Of a stretch of DNA of 64,000 nucleotides, positions 18,562 through 27,718 are shown piece after piece; the first letter of the stretch is position 1, and the number at the start of each line of letters is the position of its first letter. The stretch spans positions 124,001 to 188,000 of the forward strand of contig NZ_JASJAP010000005.1 in the NCBI RefSeq assembly GCF_030066995.1. The letters are read 5' to 3'. The stretch comes from Erythrobacter sp. GTDB taxonomy: Bacteria; Pseudomonadota; Alphaproteobacteria; Sphingomonadales; Sphingomonadaceae. Position numbers and translations under genes: made by a program. Under the pieces are notes generated by a model that saw only the letters and a program-made list of their open reading frames with translations, had not been told where the DNA came from and did no database searches.

Positions 18562-19128
18562 ATGGGTATTATCGGTTCGAGCATCAAACCTTTCACCGCC
18601 ACCGCGTTCAAGGCGGGCGAAGACTTCTACGACGTCACCGAGAAGGACATCGAGGGCAAGTGGGCGGTGTTCTTCTTCTACCCCGCCGATTTCACTTTCG
18701 TGTGCCCGACCGAGCTTGAAGATCTGGGCGAGAAGTACGCCATGCTTCAGGACATGGATGTCGAAGTCTACGCGGTTTCGACCGACACCCATTTCAGTCA
18801 CAAGGCCTGGCACGATACCTCGGACAAGATCGGCAAACTCCAGTTCCCGTTCCTGGGTGACCAGAACCACGTCCTGTCGAACAATTTCGGCGTGCTGCGC
18901 GAGGGCGTGGGCCTCGCCGACCGCGCGACCTTCGTGGTCGATCCCGATGGCGTGATCCAGATCATGGAAATCACCTGCGAGGGCGTGGGCCGCAACGCGA
19001 ACGAACTCACCCGCAAGATCAAGGCCGCGCAATATGTGCGCGCCAACCCCGGCCAGGTCTGCCCGGCGGCGTGGGAAGAAGGCAGCGAGACGCTGGCGCC
19101 GTCGCTCGACCTCGTCGGCAAGATTTAA
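18562..19128 (+). CDS. ahpC: Alkyl hydroperoxide reductase subunit C (peroxiredoxin)
   Basis: A 188-residue typical 2-Cys peroxiredoxin that reduces H2O2, organic peroxides and peroxynitrite. The peroxidatic cysteine is C48 in PADFTFVCPTE and the resolving cysteine is C167 in VCPAAW. Length and both motifs match enterobacterial-type AhpC, which is recycled by AhpF. A purine-rich AAGGAC lies ahead of the ATG. It is followed by ahpF after 100 bp that contain a GC-rich hairpin, and is preceded by an OxyR-like operator, so peroxide induction is likely. Confidence 0.97.
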   Translation: MGIIGSSIKPFTATAFKAGEDFYDVTEKDIEGKWAVFFFYPADFTFVCPTELEDLGEKYAMLQDMDVEVYAVSTDTHFSHKAWHDTSDKIGKLQFPFLGDQNHVLSNNFGVLREGVGLADRATFVVDPDGVIQIMEITCEGVGRNANELTRKIKAAQYVRANPGQVCPAAWEEGSETLAPSLDLVGKI

Positions 19129-19157
19129 CCACCACCCCTAACCCCGCACAAACGAGG

Positions 19158-19186
19158 CGCCGCCCCCTCCAGCGAGGCGGGCGGCG
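19158..19186 (+). terminator. GC-rich hairpin between ahpC and ahpF
   Basis: A perfect 8-bp inverted repeat CGCCGCCC/GGGCGGCG with a 13-nt loop, followed by TTCTCATCTT rather than a clean U-tract. It probably acts as a partial terminator or 3'-end stabiliser, giving more ahpC than ahpF transcript, as is known for other ahpCF operons. Confidence 0.6.
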
Positions 19187-19228
19187 TTCTCATCTTGAAG
19201 TCCTTGAATAACACCGGAGGAACCACTC

Positions 19229-20818
19229 ATGCTCGACGCAAACATGCAAGGCCAGCTCAAGCAGTACCTCGCCAACCTGCGCGAGCCGATCGAGCTGGTG
19301 GCCTCGCTCGATGACAGCGAAAAAAGCGCGCAGACGCGCGAATTGCTGAGCGAGATTGCCGAGCTTCACGACGATGTGAGCGCCAGTTTTTCCGGCGATA
19401 ACGAGCGCAAGCCGAGCTTCATCATCCGCCGCGCCAACGATCCGCAACGCTGGGTGCGCTTCGCCGGACTTCCAATGGGTCACGAATTCACCTCTCTGGT
19501 GCTCGCGCTGCTATGGGCCGGCGGACACCCGCCCAAGGTTGACGCGGACCTGATCGAACAGGCGCGGGCGCTGGAAGGCGATTTCGAGTTCGAGATGTTC
19601 TTCTCGCTCTCGTGCCACAATTGCCCGGACGTGGTGCAGGCGCTCACCCTGATGGCGCTCGAAAACCCGCGCGTAACCGCGACCCTGATTGAGGGCGGCA
19701 TGTTCCAGGAGGAAGTCGAGCGCCGTGACATTCTCGCAGTGCCGGCGACCTTCCTTAACGGGACAAGCTTTTACAACGGCAAGATGGAGCTCGCCGAGAT
19801 CCTCTCCAAGCTGGATAGCGGCGCCGACGAAAAGGCAGCGGAGAAACTCAACGCCAAGGACCCGTTCGAAGTGCTCATCATTGGCGGTGGCCCGGCTGGC
19901 GTTGCTGCGGGCGTCTACACCGCGCGCAAAGGCTTTCGCACAGGCATCGCGGCAGAGCGCTTTGGCGGACAGCTGATGGACACGCTGGGGATCGAGAATC
20001 TGCCCGGCACGGCCTACACCGAGGGGCCCAAGCTGACCGACAATCTCAAAGGTCAGGTCGATGACAACGCGATCGACCTGATGGATCTTGCCCGCGCGAC
20101 CGAGCTGCGCCCCGCGCAGCAGGTGGGCGGCATGCACGAAGTGGTGATGGCGAATGGCGCGGTTCTCAAGGCCCGCTCGCTGATCCTCTCGACCGGCGCG
20201 CGCTGGCGCGCTCTCGGCGTGCCCGGCGAAGCGGAATACCGCAACAAGGGCGTCGCCTACTGTCCGCACTGCGATGGCCCGCTGTTCAAGGGCAAGCGCA
20301 TTGCGGTGATCGGCGGGGGCAATTCGGGCGTCGAGGCGGCGATCGACCTCGCCAAGATTGTCGGCCACGTCACGCTGATCGAATTCGACAAGAGCTTGCG
20401 CGCCGACGAAGTGCTGCAACGCAAGCTGCGCTCGCTGCCCAATGTCGATATCGTCTTGAACGGTCAGACGACCGAAATCACCGGCGATGGCAAGCGCTGC
20501 AATGGCCTGCGCCTGCAAGACCGCGAGAGCGGCGCAGAGCGGGCGATCGAATTGGAGGGCGTGTTCGTACAGATCGGTCTGGTGCCCAACACCGAATGGC
20601 TCGCCGACACCGGCCTCGAACTGTCGAAATTCGGCGAAATCGTGGTCGATGATCACGGCGCAACCAACCTGCCCGGCATCTACGCCGCAGGCGACGCCAC
20701 CGTGGTCCCGCACAAACAGATCGTGGTCGCCATGGGCGAAGGCGCCAAGGCCGGCCTCGGCGCCTTCGACTACCTCATCCGCAACGAGCCGGTCGAGGAC
20801 ATCGCGCAGGCGGCGTGA
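19229..20818 (+). CDS. ahpF: Alkyl hydroperoxide reductase subunit F
   Basis: A 529-residue FAD-dependent disulfide reductase that passes electrons from NAD(P)H to AhpC. The N-terminal double thioredoxin-fold domain carries the CHNC active site (C129, C132). A thioredoxin-reductase-like module follows, with an FAD motif GGGPAG near residue 219, an NAD(P) motif GGGNSG, and the redox pair CPHC (C345, C348). Domain order and length are normal. A strong GGAGGA ribosome binding site precedes the ATG. It forms an operon with ahpC and is followed by a hairpin-rich stretch and a REP-like element. Confidence 0.97.
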   Translation: MLDANMQGQLKQYLANLREPIELVASLDDSEKSAQTRELLSEIAELHDDVSASFSGDNERKPSFIIRRANDPQRWVRFAGLPMGHEFTSLVLALLWAGGHPPKVDADLIEQARALEGDFEFEMFFSLSCHNCPDVVQALTLMALENPRVTATLIEGGMFQEEVERRDILAVPATFLNGTSFYNGKMELAEILSKLDSGADEKAAEKLNAKDPFEVLIIGGGPAGVAAGVYTARKGFRTGIAAERFGGQLMDTLGIENLPGTAYTEGPKLTDNLKGQVDDNAIDLMDLARATELRPAQQVGGMHEVVMANGAVLKARSLILSTGARWRALGVPGEAEYRNKGVAYCPHCDGPLFKGKRIAVIGGGNSGVEAAIDLAKIVGHVTLIEFDKSLRADEVLQRKLRSLPNVDIVLNGQTTEITGDGKRCNGLRLQDRESGAERAIELEGVFVQIGLVPNTEWLADTGLELSKFGEIVVDDHGATNLPGIYAAGDATVVPHKQIVVAMGEGAKAGLGAFDYLIRNEPVEDIAQAA

Positions 20819-20909
20819 TCCGCTTTTCGCTTGCCCGTCCGGGCGAGTGTCCTCGGCGCTGTTCCCTCCGCTTCGCTGCGGGGAGCCTGCGGGCGGCCAG
20901 TCGGCCCTG

Positions 20910-20937
20910 CGGGCCTTTGGCCCGTTTCGAACTTTTG
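20910..20937 (+). terminator. Possible terminator after ahpF
   Basis: A short hairpin CGGGCC-TTT-GGCCCG (20910-20924) followed by TTTCGAACTTTTG. It lies about 90 bp after ahpF within a hairpin-rich stretch. The U-tract is interrupted, so assignment as a Rho-independent terminator is tentative. Confidence 0.42.
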
Positions 20938-20944
20938 AAAAACT

Positions 20945-21071
20945 CGTCACCCTGAACTTGTTTCAGGGTCCATCACCGGTACTTGCGCTGCATCCTTGGG
21001 AGGCGGAGCCAGCGCGGGCGAAGGATGCTGGAAGCGAAGCTGGCCAAAGGCCAAACGAGTTCAGCATGACG
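20945..21071 (+). repeat. REP-like composite hairpin element without a gene, between ahpF and katG
   Basis: A 127-bp unit bounded by CGTCAC on the left and ATGACG on the right. The left 29 bp are identical to the left end of the GIY-YIG unit (13175-13203). Inside is a second perfect stem GCATCCTT/AAGGATGC (20990-20997 and 21021-21028). The right end retains AACGAGTTCAGCATGACG; its stem ATGCTG/CAGCAT differs from the ATCCTG/CAGGAT type by another paired change, and its loop is enlarged by a GC-rich hairpin. It contains no open frame, so it looks like a non-autonomous copy. Confidence 0.8.
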
Positions 21072-21118
21072 AAAGCAGGCTTTATGCTGCACTGCATCAA
21101 TAAGTCAGACGTGTTTCA

Positions 21119-21133
21119 ATCGGATTTCTCGAT
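21119..21133 (+). promoter_or_regulatory. OxyR-like dyad upstream of katG
   Basis: ATCG-N7-CGAT, a 15-bp dyad of the same ATnG-N7-CnAT form as the ahpC operator, with a T-N11-A core as expected for LysR-type regulators. It lies about 120 bp upstream of the katG start. Only one dyad (two tetramers) is present, so it is weaker evidence than the ahpC site. The rest of 21072-21251 shows no gene and should contain the katG promoter. Confidence 0.4.
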
Positions 21134-21251
21134 CAAACAGCGCGCTTTATTCACTTGGACGATTCAGCGGCCTTCCATCATCCTCTCTCCATCAGCACCG
21201 TACGTGGCCGAGTCCCCGCAGGCCCCGCGCGCAATCATGGGAGAGTGAACA

Positions 21252-23453
21252 ATGGACGTGAAGACCGGAGATATGAGCGGCTGCCCCTTCCACGCCGATG
21301 GCGGAATGCGCAGCCTTCTGGGCCGCACCAACCGCGACTGGTGGCCCGAGGCGACCCAGCTCGATATCCTCACCCAGGAAGGCAGGAGCGCCAACCCCTA
21401 TGGCGAGGACTTCGATTACGCCGAGGCCTTCAACACGATCGATTACACCGCGCTAAAGGCCGATCTCACCGCGCTGATGACCGACAGCAAGAGCTGGTGG
21501 CCGGCGGATTACGGCCATTACGGCCCGTTCTTCATCCGCATGGCCTGGCACGCCGCAGGCACCTATCGCACCGGCGATGGCCGCGGCGGCGCGGGTTCGG
21601 GCCAGCAGCGTTTCGCCCCGCTCAACTCGTGGCCCGATAACGGCAACCTCGACAAGGCGCGCCGCCTGTTGTGGCCGATCAAGCAGAAATACGGCAAGGC
21701 CATCAGCTGGGCCGACCTGTTCATCCTTGCCGGAAATGTGGCGATCGAAAGCATGGGCGGGCCGGTGTTCGGCTTCGGCGGGGGCCGCGCCGACGTCTAT
21801 GAGCCTGAATCGGTCTATTGGGGCACCGAAGAGGAATGGGTGAACGAAGGTTCGGCCACCCGCATTCGCCCCGATGACGGCGCCAGCCTCGAAAACCCTC
21901 TCGCGGCGATCCAGATGGGCCTCATATACGTCAATCCGGAAGGCCCTGGCGGCAATCCCGATCCGCTCGAAAGCGCGCGCGACATGCGCGAAACCTTCGC
22001 CCGCATGGCGATGAACGATGAGGAGACCGTCGCGCTCACCGCCGGTGGCCACGCTTTCGGCAAGGCGCACGGCGCGCAGCCCGCCGATACGTTCGCCGGC
22101 GCTCCGGAAAGCGAAGACCTGCACCAGCAGGGATTTGGCTGGCTGATCGATGAAGACGAGATCGCCAAGGGGCACATCACGACCTCAGGGATCGAAGGGT
22201 CATGGTCGAACAATCCGATCTCATGGAGCCACGACTATTTTCGTCTGCTGTTCAAGTACGAATACGAGCTGGTGAAGAGCCCGGCGGGCGCGCTCCAATG
22301 GACCCCGATCAATCCCGATCCCGAAGACCTGGCGCCCGACGCGCGCGATCCGAACGTCAAGGTGCCGACCATCATGACGACCGCCGACATGGCGCTCAAG
22401 ATGGACCCGGACTACCGCAAGATCTCCGAGCGCTTCCTGGAGCATCCCGAACAGCTCGACGACGCGTTCGCCCGCGCCTGGTTCAAGCTGTGCCATCGCG
22501 ACATGGGTTCCAAGGTGCGCTATCTCGGCCCGGAAGTTCCCGAAGAGGACCTTATCTGGCAGGATCCGGTTCCCGCGGGAAGCGCGCCTTCGGAAGCGGA
22601 AGTCGCCCGGTTCAAGGACGCGATCCTGGGCAGCGGCCTTAGCGTCAGCGAACTCGTCAAGGCGGCCTGGGCTTCGGCCTCGACCTATCGCAACTCGGAT
22701 CATCGCGGCGGCGCGAACGGGGCGCGGGTCACGCAGGCCCCGCAGAAGGACTGGGCGGCGAACGACCCTGAGGAGCTTTCGAAAGTGCTCGGCGTGATCG
22801 AGCAGCACCGCGGCGACCTGTCGATGGCCGATGCGATTGTGCTTGCCGGGACGGCGGCGGTCGAGAAAGCGGCGCGCGACGCTGGCCACGACGTCGAGGT
22901 TCCTTTCCTAGGCGGCCGGGGTGATTGCACCGACGAGCACACCGACTCTGAAAGCTTCGAACCGCTCGAGCCGTTTGCCGATGGTTTCCGCAACTACCTC
23001 AAGACCAAGGCGAACGTTCGCACAGAGGAAATGCTGGTCGACAAGGCACACCTTCTGGGCCTGTCGATCCCCGAACTCACTGTCCTGGTAGGCGGGATGC
23101 GTGCGCTCGGAGCCAATTCCGGAAACACCGCGCACGGCGTCTTCACCGATCGCGTGGGAACGCTCACCCCGGACTTCTTCGTCAACCTCCTCGACATGTC
23201 CACCAAATGGACCCCGGTCGATGGCTCGGGCGATGAAGAATATGTCGGCACCGACCGGGAAACCGGCGCAGAGAAGTATCGCGCGACGCGCGCGGACCTG
23301 ATCTTCGGCAGCAACTCACAGCTGCGCGCTCAGGCCGAGGTCTACGCCGAGGCGGGCAATGAGGGCAAATTCGTCTACGACTTCATCAGCGCGTGGGACA
23401 AGGTGATGAACGCGGATCGCTTCGATGTAACCTATTCGAAGTATCACACGTAA
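21252..23453 (+). CDS. katG: Catalase-peroxidase
   Basis: A 733-residue bifunctional heme enzyme that disproportionates H2O2 and has broad peroxidase activity. The distal heme pocket is R96-M97-A98-W99-H100 (RMAWH), and the covalent Met-Tyr-Trp adduct residues needed for catalase activity are W99, Y226 ([10 protein letters not shown]) and M252 (ARMAMND), in register with characterised KatG proteins. Both duplicated peroxidase-like domains are present. A GGGAGAG sequence precedes the ATG. It follows ahpCF and is preceded by a likely OxyR-type dyad and a REP-like element. A strong terminator follows. Confidence 0.97.
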   Translation: MDVKTGDMSGCPFHADGGMRSLLGRTNRDWWPEATQLDILTQEGRSANPYGEDFDYAEAFNTIDYTALKADLTALMTDSKSWWPADYGHYGPFFIRMAWHAAGTYRTGDGRGGAGSGQQRFAPLNSWPDNGNLDKARRLLWPIKQKYGKAISWADLFILAGNVAIESMGGPVFGFGGGRADVYEPESVYWGTEEEWVNEGSATRIRPDDGASLENPLAAIQMGLIYVNPEGPGGNPDPLESARDMRETFARMAMNDEETVALTAGGHAFGKAHGAQPADTFAGAPESEDLHQQGFGWLIDEDEIAKGHITTSGIEGSWSNNPISWSHDYFRLLFKYEYELVKSPAGALQWTPINPDPEDLAPDARDPNVKVPTIMTTADMALKMDPDYRKISERFLEHPEQLDDAFARAWFKLCHRDMGSKVRYLGPEVPEEDLIWQDPVPAGSAPSEAEVARFKDAILGSGLSVSELVKAAWASASTYRNSDHRGGANGARVTQAPQKDWAANDPEELSKVLGVIEQHRGDLSMADAIVLAGTAAVEKAARDAGHDVEVPFLGGRGDCTDEHTDSESFEPLEPFADGFRNYLKTKANVRTEEMLVDKAHLLGLSIPELTVLVGGMRALGANSGNTAHGVFTDRVGTLTPDFFVNLLDMSTKWTPVDGSGDEEYVGTDRETGAEKYRATRADLIFGSNSQLRAQAEVYAEAGNEGKFVYDFISAWDKVMNADRFDVTYSKYHT

Positions 23454-23469
23454 CACCAAGCACCCCCCG

Positions 23470-23498
23470 CCCTGACCGGTTCCCCCTCAAGGTCAGGG
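23470..23498 (+). terminator. Perfect inverted repeat downstream of katG
   Basis: CCCTGACC/GGTCAGGG, an 8-bp perfect stem with a 13-nt loop, 16 bp after the katG stop. There is no U-tract, so it may be an mRNA 3'-stabilising or pausing structure acting with the stronger terminator just downstream. Confidence 0.5.
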
Positions 23499-23508
23499 TC
23501 GCAATTGG

Positions 23509-23554
23509 CCCCCGGCGCGCTCTCCCCCTGGAAAGAGCGAACCGGGGGTCTTTT
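23509..23554 (+). terminator. Rho-independent terminator of katG
   Basis: A two-part stem, CCCCCGG paired with CCGGGGG and CGCTCT paired with AGAGCG, separated by 2-nt bulges, followed by TCTTTT. This is a convincing intrinsic terminator on the + strand. Confidence 0.8.
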
Positions 23555-23634
23555 CGATCGTGGTGGTATGCGCTGGCCGTTCCCCACTCGCGGCGCTATC
23601 GCCACCGGATCATCGGCTGGGTCGGGAGAATCGC

Positions 23635-24222
23635 ATGCAAACCGTAATGGTTGGACCGGCCAGCGAAAGCCGACGCGAAGCGATCGCGCGAACGATCACG
23701 CTCGGGTTTGCGAGCGATCCGGTCGCGCGCTGGGTCTGGCCCGATCCGGCGACCTATTTCGAGATCCAGCCGCAATTCGTCGACGCCTTTGGTGGCAACG
23801 GCTTTGCGCATGGCAGCGTCTACGAAACCGGTTGCCAGCGCGCCGCTGCAATGTGGTTGCCGCCCGGTGTCGAGCCCGAGGCCGAGCGCATGACGCTCCT
23901 CGCCGCGCAAAGCGTTGCGCCCGAACGCATGGAAGAGATCGGCGCGTTCATGGCGCAGATGGACGATTTCCATCCCGTAGAGCCATGCTGGTATCTCCCG
24001 ATGATCGCGGCCGATCCCTTCGCCACGGGCATGGGTCTTGGGGCGGCGCTGATGAAGCACGCGCTCGGCGTCGTCGATCAAGCCGGCATGCCCGCCTATC
24101 TGGAATCGTCGAACCCGCGAAACATCTCGCTCTATGAACGCCACGGCTTTGAGGCGATGGGCGAAATCCAGCATGGCAGCTCGCCGGTCATGACGCCGAT
24201 GTATCGCGCCGCGCGCACGTAG
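23635..24222 (+). CDS. GNAT family N-acetyltransferase
   Basis: A 195-residue protein with the GNAT fold. The acetyl-CoA pyrophosphate-binding loop appears as ATGMGLGAALMKHAL (a relaxed Q/RxxGxG/A), followed by YLESSNPRNISLYERHGFEAMG, the strand-helix segment with the conserved N, Y and GF that ends the domain. The N-terminal region (ITLGFASDPVARWVWPD) resembles GNATs acting on small molecules. The frame extends upstream, but the ATG at 23635 has GGGAGA ahead of it and starts the domain. It is convergent with smr. The substrate is unknown. Confidence 0.82.
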   Translation: MQTVMVGPASESRREAIARTITLGFASDPVARWVWPDPATYFEIQPQFVDAFGGNGFAHGSVYETGCQRAAAMWLPPGVEPEAERMTLLAAQSVAPERMEEIGAFMAQMDDFHPVEPCWYLPMIAADPFATGMGLGAALMKHALGVVDQAGMPAYLESSNPRNISLYERHGFEAMGEIQHGSSPVMTPMYRAART

Positions 24223-24313
24223 ACCTGCGGCGCTCGGTCCAGCCAGCCTCATTCAATTCGCTGATCGGCGCGCGGCTTACCGGTGGCCCCAACCCTTCCG
24301 GCCAGCGTTGGGC

Positions 24314-24898
24314 TTAGCGTTTCCGCTTGAGGATGAGATAGAGCGCGCCGTCGCCGCCGTGGCTGCGGTGCGCTTTGCGTACGGCGGCAATCGCGTCGGC
24401 GTGCGGACCGGCGGCGAGCCAATCGAGCAGTTTGGCGCGGATCGCTCCGCGCGCGCTGGCGCGGTCGGCGGGATCGACGGGTCGCTCGCGCCCGGCGATC
24501 ACCAGAACCACGCGCGCGCCCATCGCTCGCGCCTGATCGAGCCCGGCGGAGATACGCGTGTAGGCCGCGCCGAGCGTGTGGCCGTGCAGATCGAGCGTCA
24601 GGTCGGGCTCGACCCGGCCGCCCTTGAACCGTCTTTCCCAATGCGAATCGAGACCCGCCTGCGCTTCGTTCAGGCGCTTGGGCGAGGTGGGGCGCGAGGG
24701 CGCCGCCACGCGGGCGGGCGGCGCGGGCTTCACGCGCTGCGGGCGCGCAGTGCCGACCGGTTTGGGTTTTGCGGGCTGGGTATCGTGCGGCTTGGGCGTG
24801 GCCACGGGCCGTGTCCGTCCGGCGAGGGGCGTGACGCTTTCAGCGAGGCGCGCCCAGGCCGCCCGCTCCTCGGCGCTCAGACCGCGCGGAACGCTCAT
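24314..24898 (-). CDS. Smr/MutS2 C-terminal domain protein
   Basis: A 194-residue protein with a basic, proline-rich N-terminal half (about 25-80) and a C-terminal Smr domain showing LDLHGHTL (102-109), GARVVLVIAGR (127-137) and HGGDGALYLILKR at the end. Smr domains bind or nick nucleic acids, and recent work links several to ribosome-associated mRNA cleavage; which applies here is unknown. The start ATG at 24898 overlaps the mltA stop (ATGA), so translation is coupled to mltA. This mltA-smr arrangement downstream of a Tim44-like gene recurs in Alphaproteobacteria. Confidence 0.85.
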   Translation of the reverse strand: MSVPRGLSAEERAAWARLAESVTPLAGRTRPVATPKPHDTQPAKPKPVGTARPQRVKPAPPARVAAPSRPTSPKRLNEAQAGLDSHWERRFKGGRVEPDLTLDLHGHTLGAAYTRISAGLDQARAMGARVVLVIAGRERPVDPADRASARGAIRAKLLDWLAAGPHADAIAAVRKAHRSHGGDGALYLILKRKR

Positions 24899-26112
24899 CA
24901 CTTTGCGGTTGTAAGCCGCCCGGCGGCTTCTTTTGGAAGCAGCACCTGGGCTGTCCCGCGTCCGCTCATCCCACCGGCAATCGCCCGCGCTTCCCGGCCC
25001 GCGCCCCAGAAGGTATCGAACCGGTTGACCCCCTTGATCGCGCCGCCAGTGTCCTGCGCGATCCACAGCCCGTCCGCCTCGTCGCGATCCAGATCGAGCC
25101 AGACCGGCGCGCCGAGCGGCACATAAAGCGGATCGACTGCCAGGGAGGTGACGCCCGTCACCGGAACGCCCATCGCGCCAACCGCCCCGCCATCCAGTTC
25201 GCGGAAGAAGATCCAGCTCTCGTTCTCGCGCATCAGCGCCCGGCCTTGCTCGGGGTTCTCTCGCATATAGGCCATGATGCCCTGCATCGAGCCGGGATAC
25301 TGCCCCGGCCCATCGCCCAGAAGCCCGCGCTCGCGCATGAGCTTGCCAACGCTGGTGTAGCCGCGCCCGTTCTGGCCCGCATAGCCGATATTGATGACCT
25401 CGCCTTCGGGCGTGCGAATGCGCCCGGAGCCCTGGATCTGAAGGAAGAAGAATTCGACCGGGTCCGCCACCCAGGCCAGCACCGGCGCGCGCCCATCCAG
25501 CGCGCCCTGCTCAATGGCGGCGCGGTCGAAATAGGGAACGTAGGAGCCATCGGAAAGTCGGCGGGCAAGCGGGGCTCGGCCCGTTCGCTCCGAGGCGGGT
25601 ACATCCTCTGGCCAGCCGCGTTCAAGATCCTCGGGAAGCCCGTAAACCGGGACGTATCCTTCGCGCGGCTCACGCGATCCCTCGATCTCGGGTACGAAAT
25701 ACCCGGTGGCGAAAGCCTTGCCATCGCCGATCGTGACGGGTTCGAAATAGGTCTCGAAAAAACGCTGCGCCTGGGCCCCCGGCCAGCTGTCGGCGGCGCG
25801 GCAGGCCGGGCGCCAATCGGCCGGGGCGGTCAGGCCGCTCTGATCCGTGCGGGCGAGCAATTGCGGGCACGAGGCCGAAAACGCCGCCAGCGCGTCGCGC
25901 GAACGGCTGAGCGGCAAATCGGACAGGTTCGACCCGCTTGTCACGCCCGCGAGGATGGCGGGCCCGGCGAGCCCGGCAGAGGGCACGTCGGGAGCGGAAA
26001 CAGAAGCGGGGGGACGATCGCCGGGCCCCACGCAGGCGGCCACGAGCGTTACCGTCGCAAGCGGGGCGGCGCCGACGGGCCACCGCTTACCAGGGGCCCG
26101 CCGCTCGCGCAT
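24898..26112 (-). CDS. mltA: Membrane-bound lytic murein transglycosylase A
   Basis: A 404-residue lipoprotein that cleaves the MurNAc-GlcNAc bond of peptidoglycan. The signal ends in a lipobox-like VAAC (C27). The MltA domain is followed by the 3D domain with QDTGGAIKG and RFDTFWG; the conserved aspartate near residue 353 in DTGG is the expected catalytic acid. Length is close to that of other MltA proteins. I chose the ATG at 26112 because it starts a proper basic-plus-hydrophobic signal sequence. It lies between timA and smr on one strand, with the smr start codon overlapping its stop. Confidence 0.93.
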   Translation of the reverse strand: MRERRAPGKRWPVGAAPLATVTLVAACVGPGDRPPASVSAPDVPSAGLAGPAILAGVTSGSNLSDLPLSRSRDALAAFSASCPQLLARTDQSGLTAPADWRPACRAADSWPGAQAQRFFETYFEPVTIGDGKAFATGYFVPEIEGSREPREGYVPVYGLPEDLERGWPEDVPASERTGRAPLARRLSDGSYVPYFDRAAIEQGALDGRAPVLAWVADPVEFFFLQIQGSGRIRTPEGEVINIGYAGQNGRGYTSVGKLMRERGLLGDGPGQYPGSMQGIMAYMRENPEQGRALMRENESWIFFRELDGGAVGAMGVPVTGVTSLAVDPLYVPLGAPVWLDLDRDEADGLWIAQDTGGAIKGVNRFDTFWGAGREARAIAGGMSGRGTAQVLLPKEAAGRLTTAK

Positions 26113-26175
26113 GCCTGAATGCTCCTTTGATCCGATATCGCGCGTCAGGCGTAGCCCGCACACGTCTGTATGGGG

Positions 26176-26838
26176 TCAGCCCTCGTCGGTCTCGTCGAGA
26201 ACCCAGTTGGGATCCTTCGAGGCGATGTTGCGCGAGAAGGTCCACACATCGCGGCTTTCGATCGCATCGTCGAGCGATCCGGCGATCACATTGCCCTCTT
26301 TGTCGCGCGTGACCGCGGCAATATCGGCAACGAAAAGCACCGAAATGCGCGCGGTGCGATCGTCGAGCGAGGCGGAGTGCACCCGCGTATCCTCGACCCG
26401 GATGAGCGTGTTGTCCAAGGTCTCGCCAGCTTCTTCGCGCGCCTCAATCGCCGCGACAAAGCCTTCGTACACATCGTCGTCGCACAGCTCGCGCAAGGTG
26501 TCGCGATCCCCGTTCCAGAACGCTTCGAGCACCATCTCGTAAGCGCCGCGCGCGCCTTCCAGGAAGGCGGTCAGGTCAAAGCGGTTATCAGCCGAGGCAA
26601 TTTCGCGCACGCCGCGTTCGACCGCGGGCATCACGCCTTCAAGCTGCGCAGGCCGCGCGGCGACGGCGGGTGCGGTCGACTGCGGCTGGCCCGGCGCGGG
26701 GACGGATTGATCATCGGGCCCTTCGAAGCGCTGCGGCACCGATTCTTCTTCGTGCTCGGCCCGGCGACCCAGCACGGAATACAGACGAAGGCCCAGAAAA
26801 GCGGCGATCATGGCAAGGATTACAATTTCTGTGATCAC
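26176..26838 (-). CDS. Tim44/TimA-type membrane protein
   Basis: A 220-residue protein with one N-terminal membrane helix (ITEIVILAMIAAFLGLRLY), an acidic/proline linker, and a C-terminal Tim44-like domain (about 85-210) with the recognisable FDLTAFLEGARGAYEMVLEAF helix and WNGDRDTLREL. Bacterial Tim44-like proteins are inner-membrane proteins related to the mitochondrial import motor subunit; their bacterial role is not settled. It is the first gene of a timA-mltA-smr unit and is divergent from secB across 295 bp, a layout common in Alphaproteobacteria. The divergent region contains no gene and carries both promoters. Confidence 0.86.
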   Translation of the reverse strand: MITEIVILAMIAAFLGLRLYSVLGRRAEHEEESVPQRFEGPDDQSVPAPGQPQSTAPAVAARPAQLEGVMPAVERGVREIASADNRFDLTAFLEGARGAYEMVLEAFWNGDRDTLRELCDDDVYEGFVAAIEAREEAGETLDNTLIRVEDTRVHSASLDDRTARISVLFVADIAAVTRDKEGNVIAGSLDDAIESRDVWTFSRNIASKDPNWVLDETDEG

Positions 26839-27133
26839 ATCAATTACCCGGTCATTGGTTCAGCACGGCGCCGCTCCCTACGCCATCATGCTCGTTACAT
26901 GCCTAACATAGGGTTCAAATACAATTCGACAACAAACTATCCGTCGCTTTCTCTAGGTCGTGGCGGTATTTGAGTCACAACTTTGCGCCGGGCGGTCGCC
27001 CAGCCAAGGCGGCTAGCGTGTTGCCCGGCCCACCATCGCCTGCTAGGCGCGGCGCACGTTGTTCAAAGACGCATGACCCATGCGCGCTTTTCAACCGACG
27101 ACACCCCGATACTGGCAAAAAGAAGTGATCACC

Positions 27134-27664
27134 ATGGCCGACGAAGGCGACGTTCTCACCAATCTCGACAACCCCGGCGCAGGCGCGAACGGCGCCGACA
27201 CCCAGCCCGCCGCCGCGATCATCACGCAATACGTAAAGGATCTCTCGGTCGAGAACCCGAATTCACCGGATGTTTTCCAGTGGACCGATCAACCCAAGGT
27301 GGACGTGCAGTTCAACATCGGGGCCGATCCGGTGGGCGAGGAAGTCCATGAAGTCACGCTCAAGATCAAGATCGCCGCGACGGGAGAGAAGGGGCCGTAT
27401 TACATGGTCGAGCTCGACTATTGCGGGCTCGTCGGGATCCGCAATATCCCCGAGGATCAGGCGCACGCCTTTCTCTACGCCGAAGCGCCGCGCATTCTCT
27501 TTCCCTTTGCGCGCCGGGTCATCGCCGACGCTGTGCGCGACGCGGGCTTCCCGCCGCTTCTGGTCGATCCGATCGACTTCAATCGCCTCTACGCGCAGCA
27601 GCTTTCGCAGCGCCGCGCGGAACAGGGTCTTGGCGAAGGCGAGATGCCCAAGCCGCAGAATTGA
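27134..27664 (+). CDS. secB: Protein-export chaperone SecB
   Basis: A 176-residue cytoplasmic chaperone that keeps preproteins unfolded and delivers them to SecA. Characteristic segments are IITQYVKDLSVENPNSP at 31-47 and the acidic GEEVHEVTLKIKI surface that binds SecA. Further on come YCGLVGI and the peptide-binding groove stretch RILFPFARRVIADAV, then FPPLLVDPIDFNRLY. The C-terminal tail is short. The ATG at 27134 is preferred over the one 18 codons earlier because the family starts here. It is followed 54 bp later by murJ. Confidence 0.96.
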   Translation: MADEGDVLTNLDNPGAGANGADTQPAAAIITQYVKDLSVENPNSPDVFQWTDQPKVDVQFNIGADPVGEEVHEVTLKIKIAATGEKGPYYMVELDYCGLVGIRNIPEDQAHAFLYAEAPRILFPFARRVIADAVRDAGFPPLLVDPIDFNRLYAQQLSQRRAEQGLGEGEMPKPQN

Positions 27665-27718
27665 GGGCTTGGCCGAGGGAAACGCAGCGCCCCTTTCGGC
27701 GCGCGAAGCGGTGACGCG

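Noticed and set aside
19511-20950. 479-codon minus-strand frame
   Set aside because: Antisense to ahpF, which has every expected motif; no independent support.
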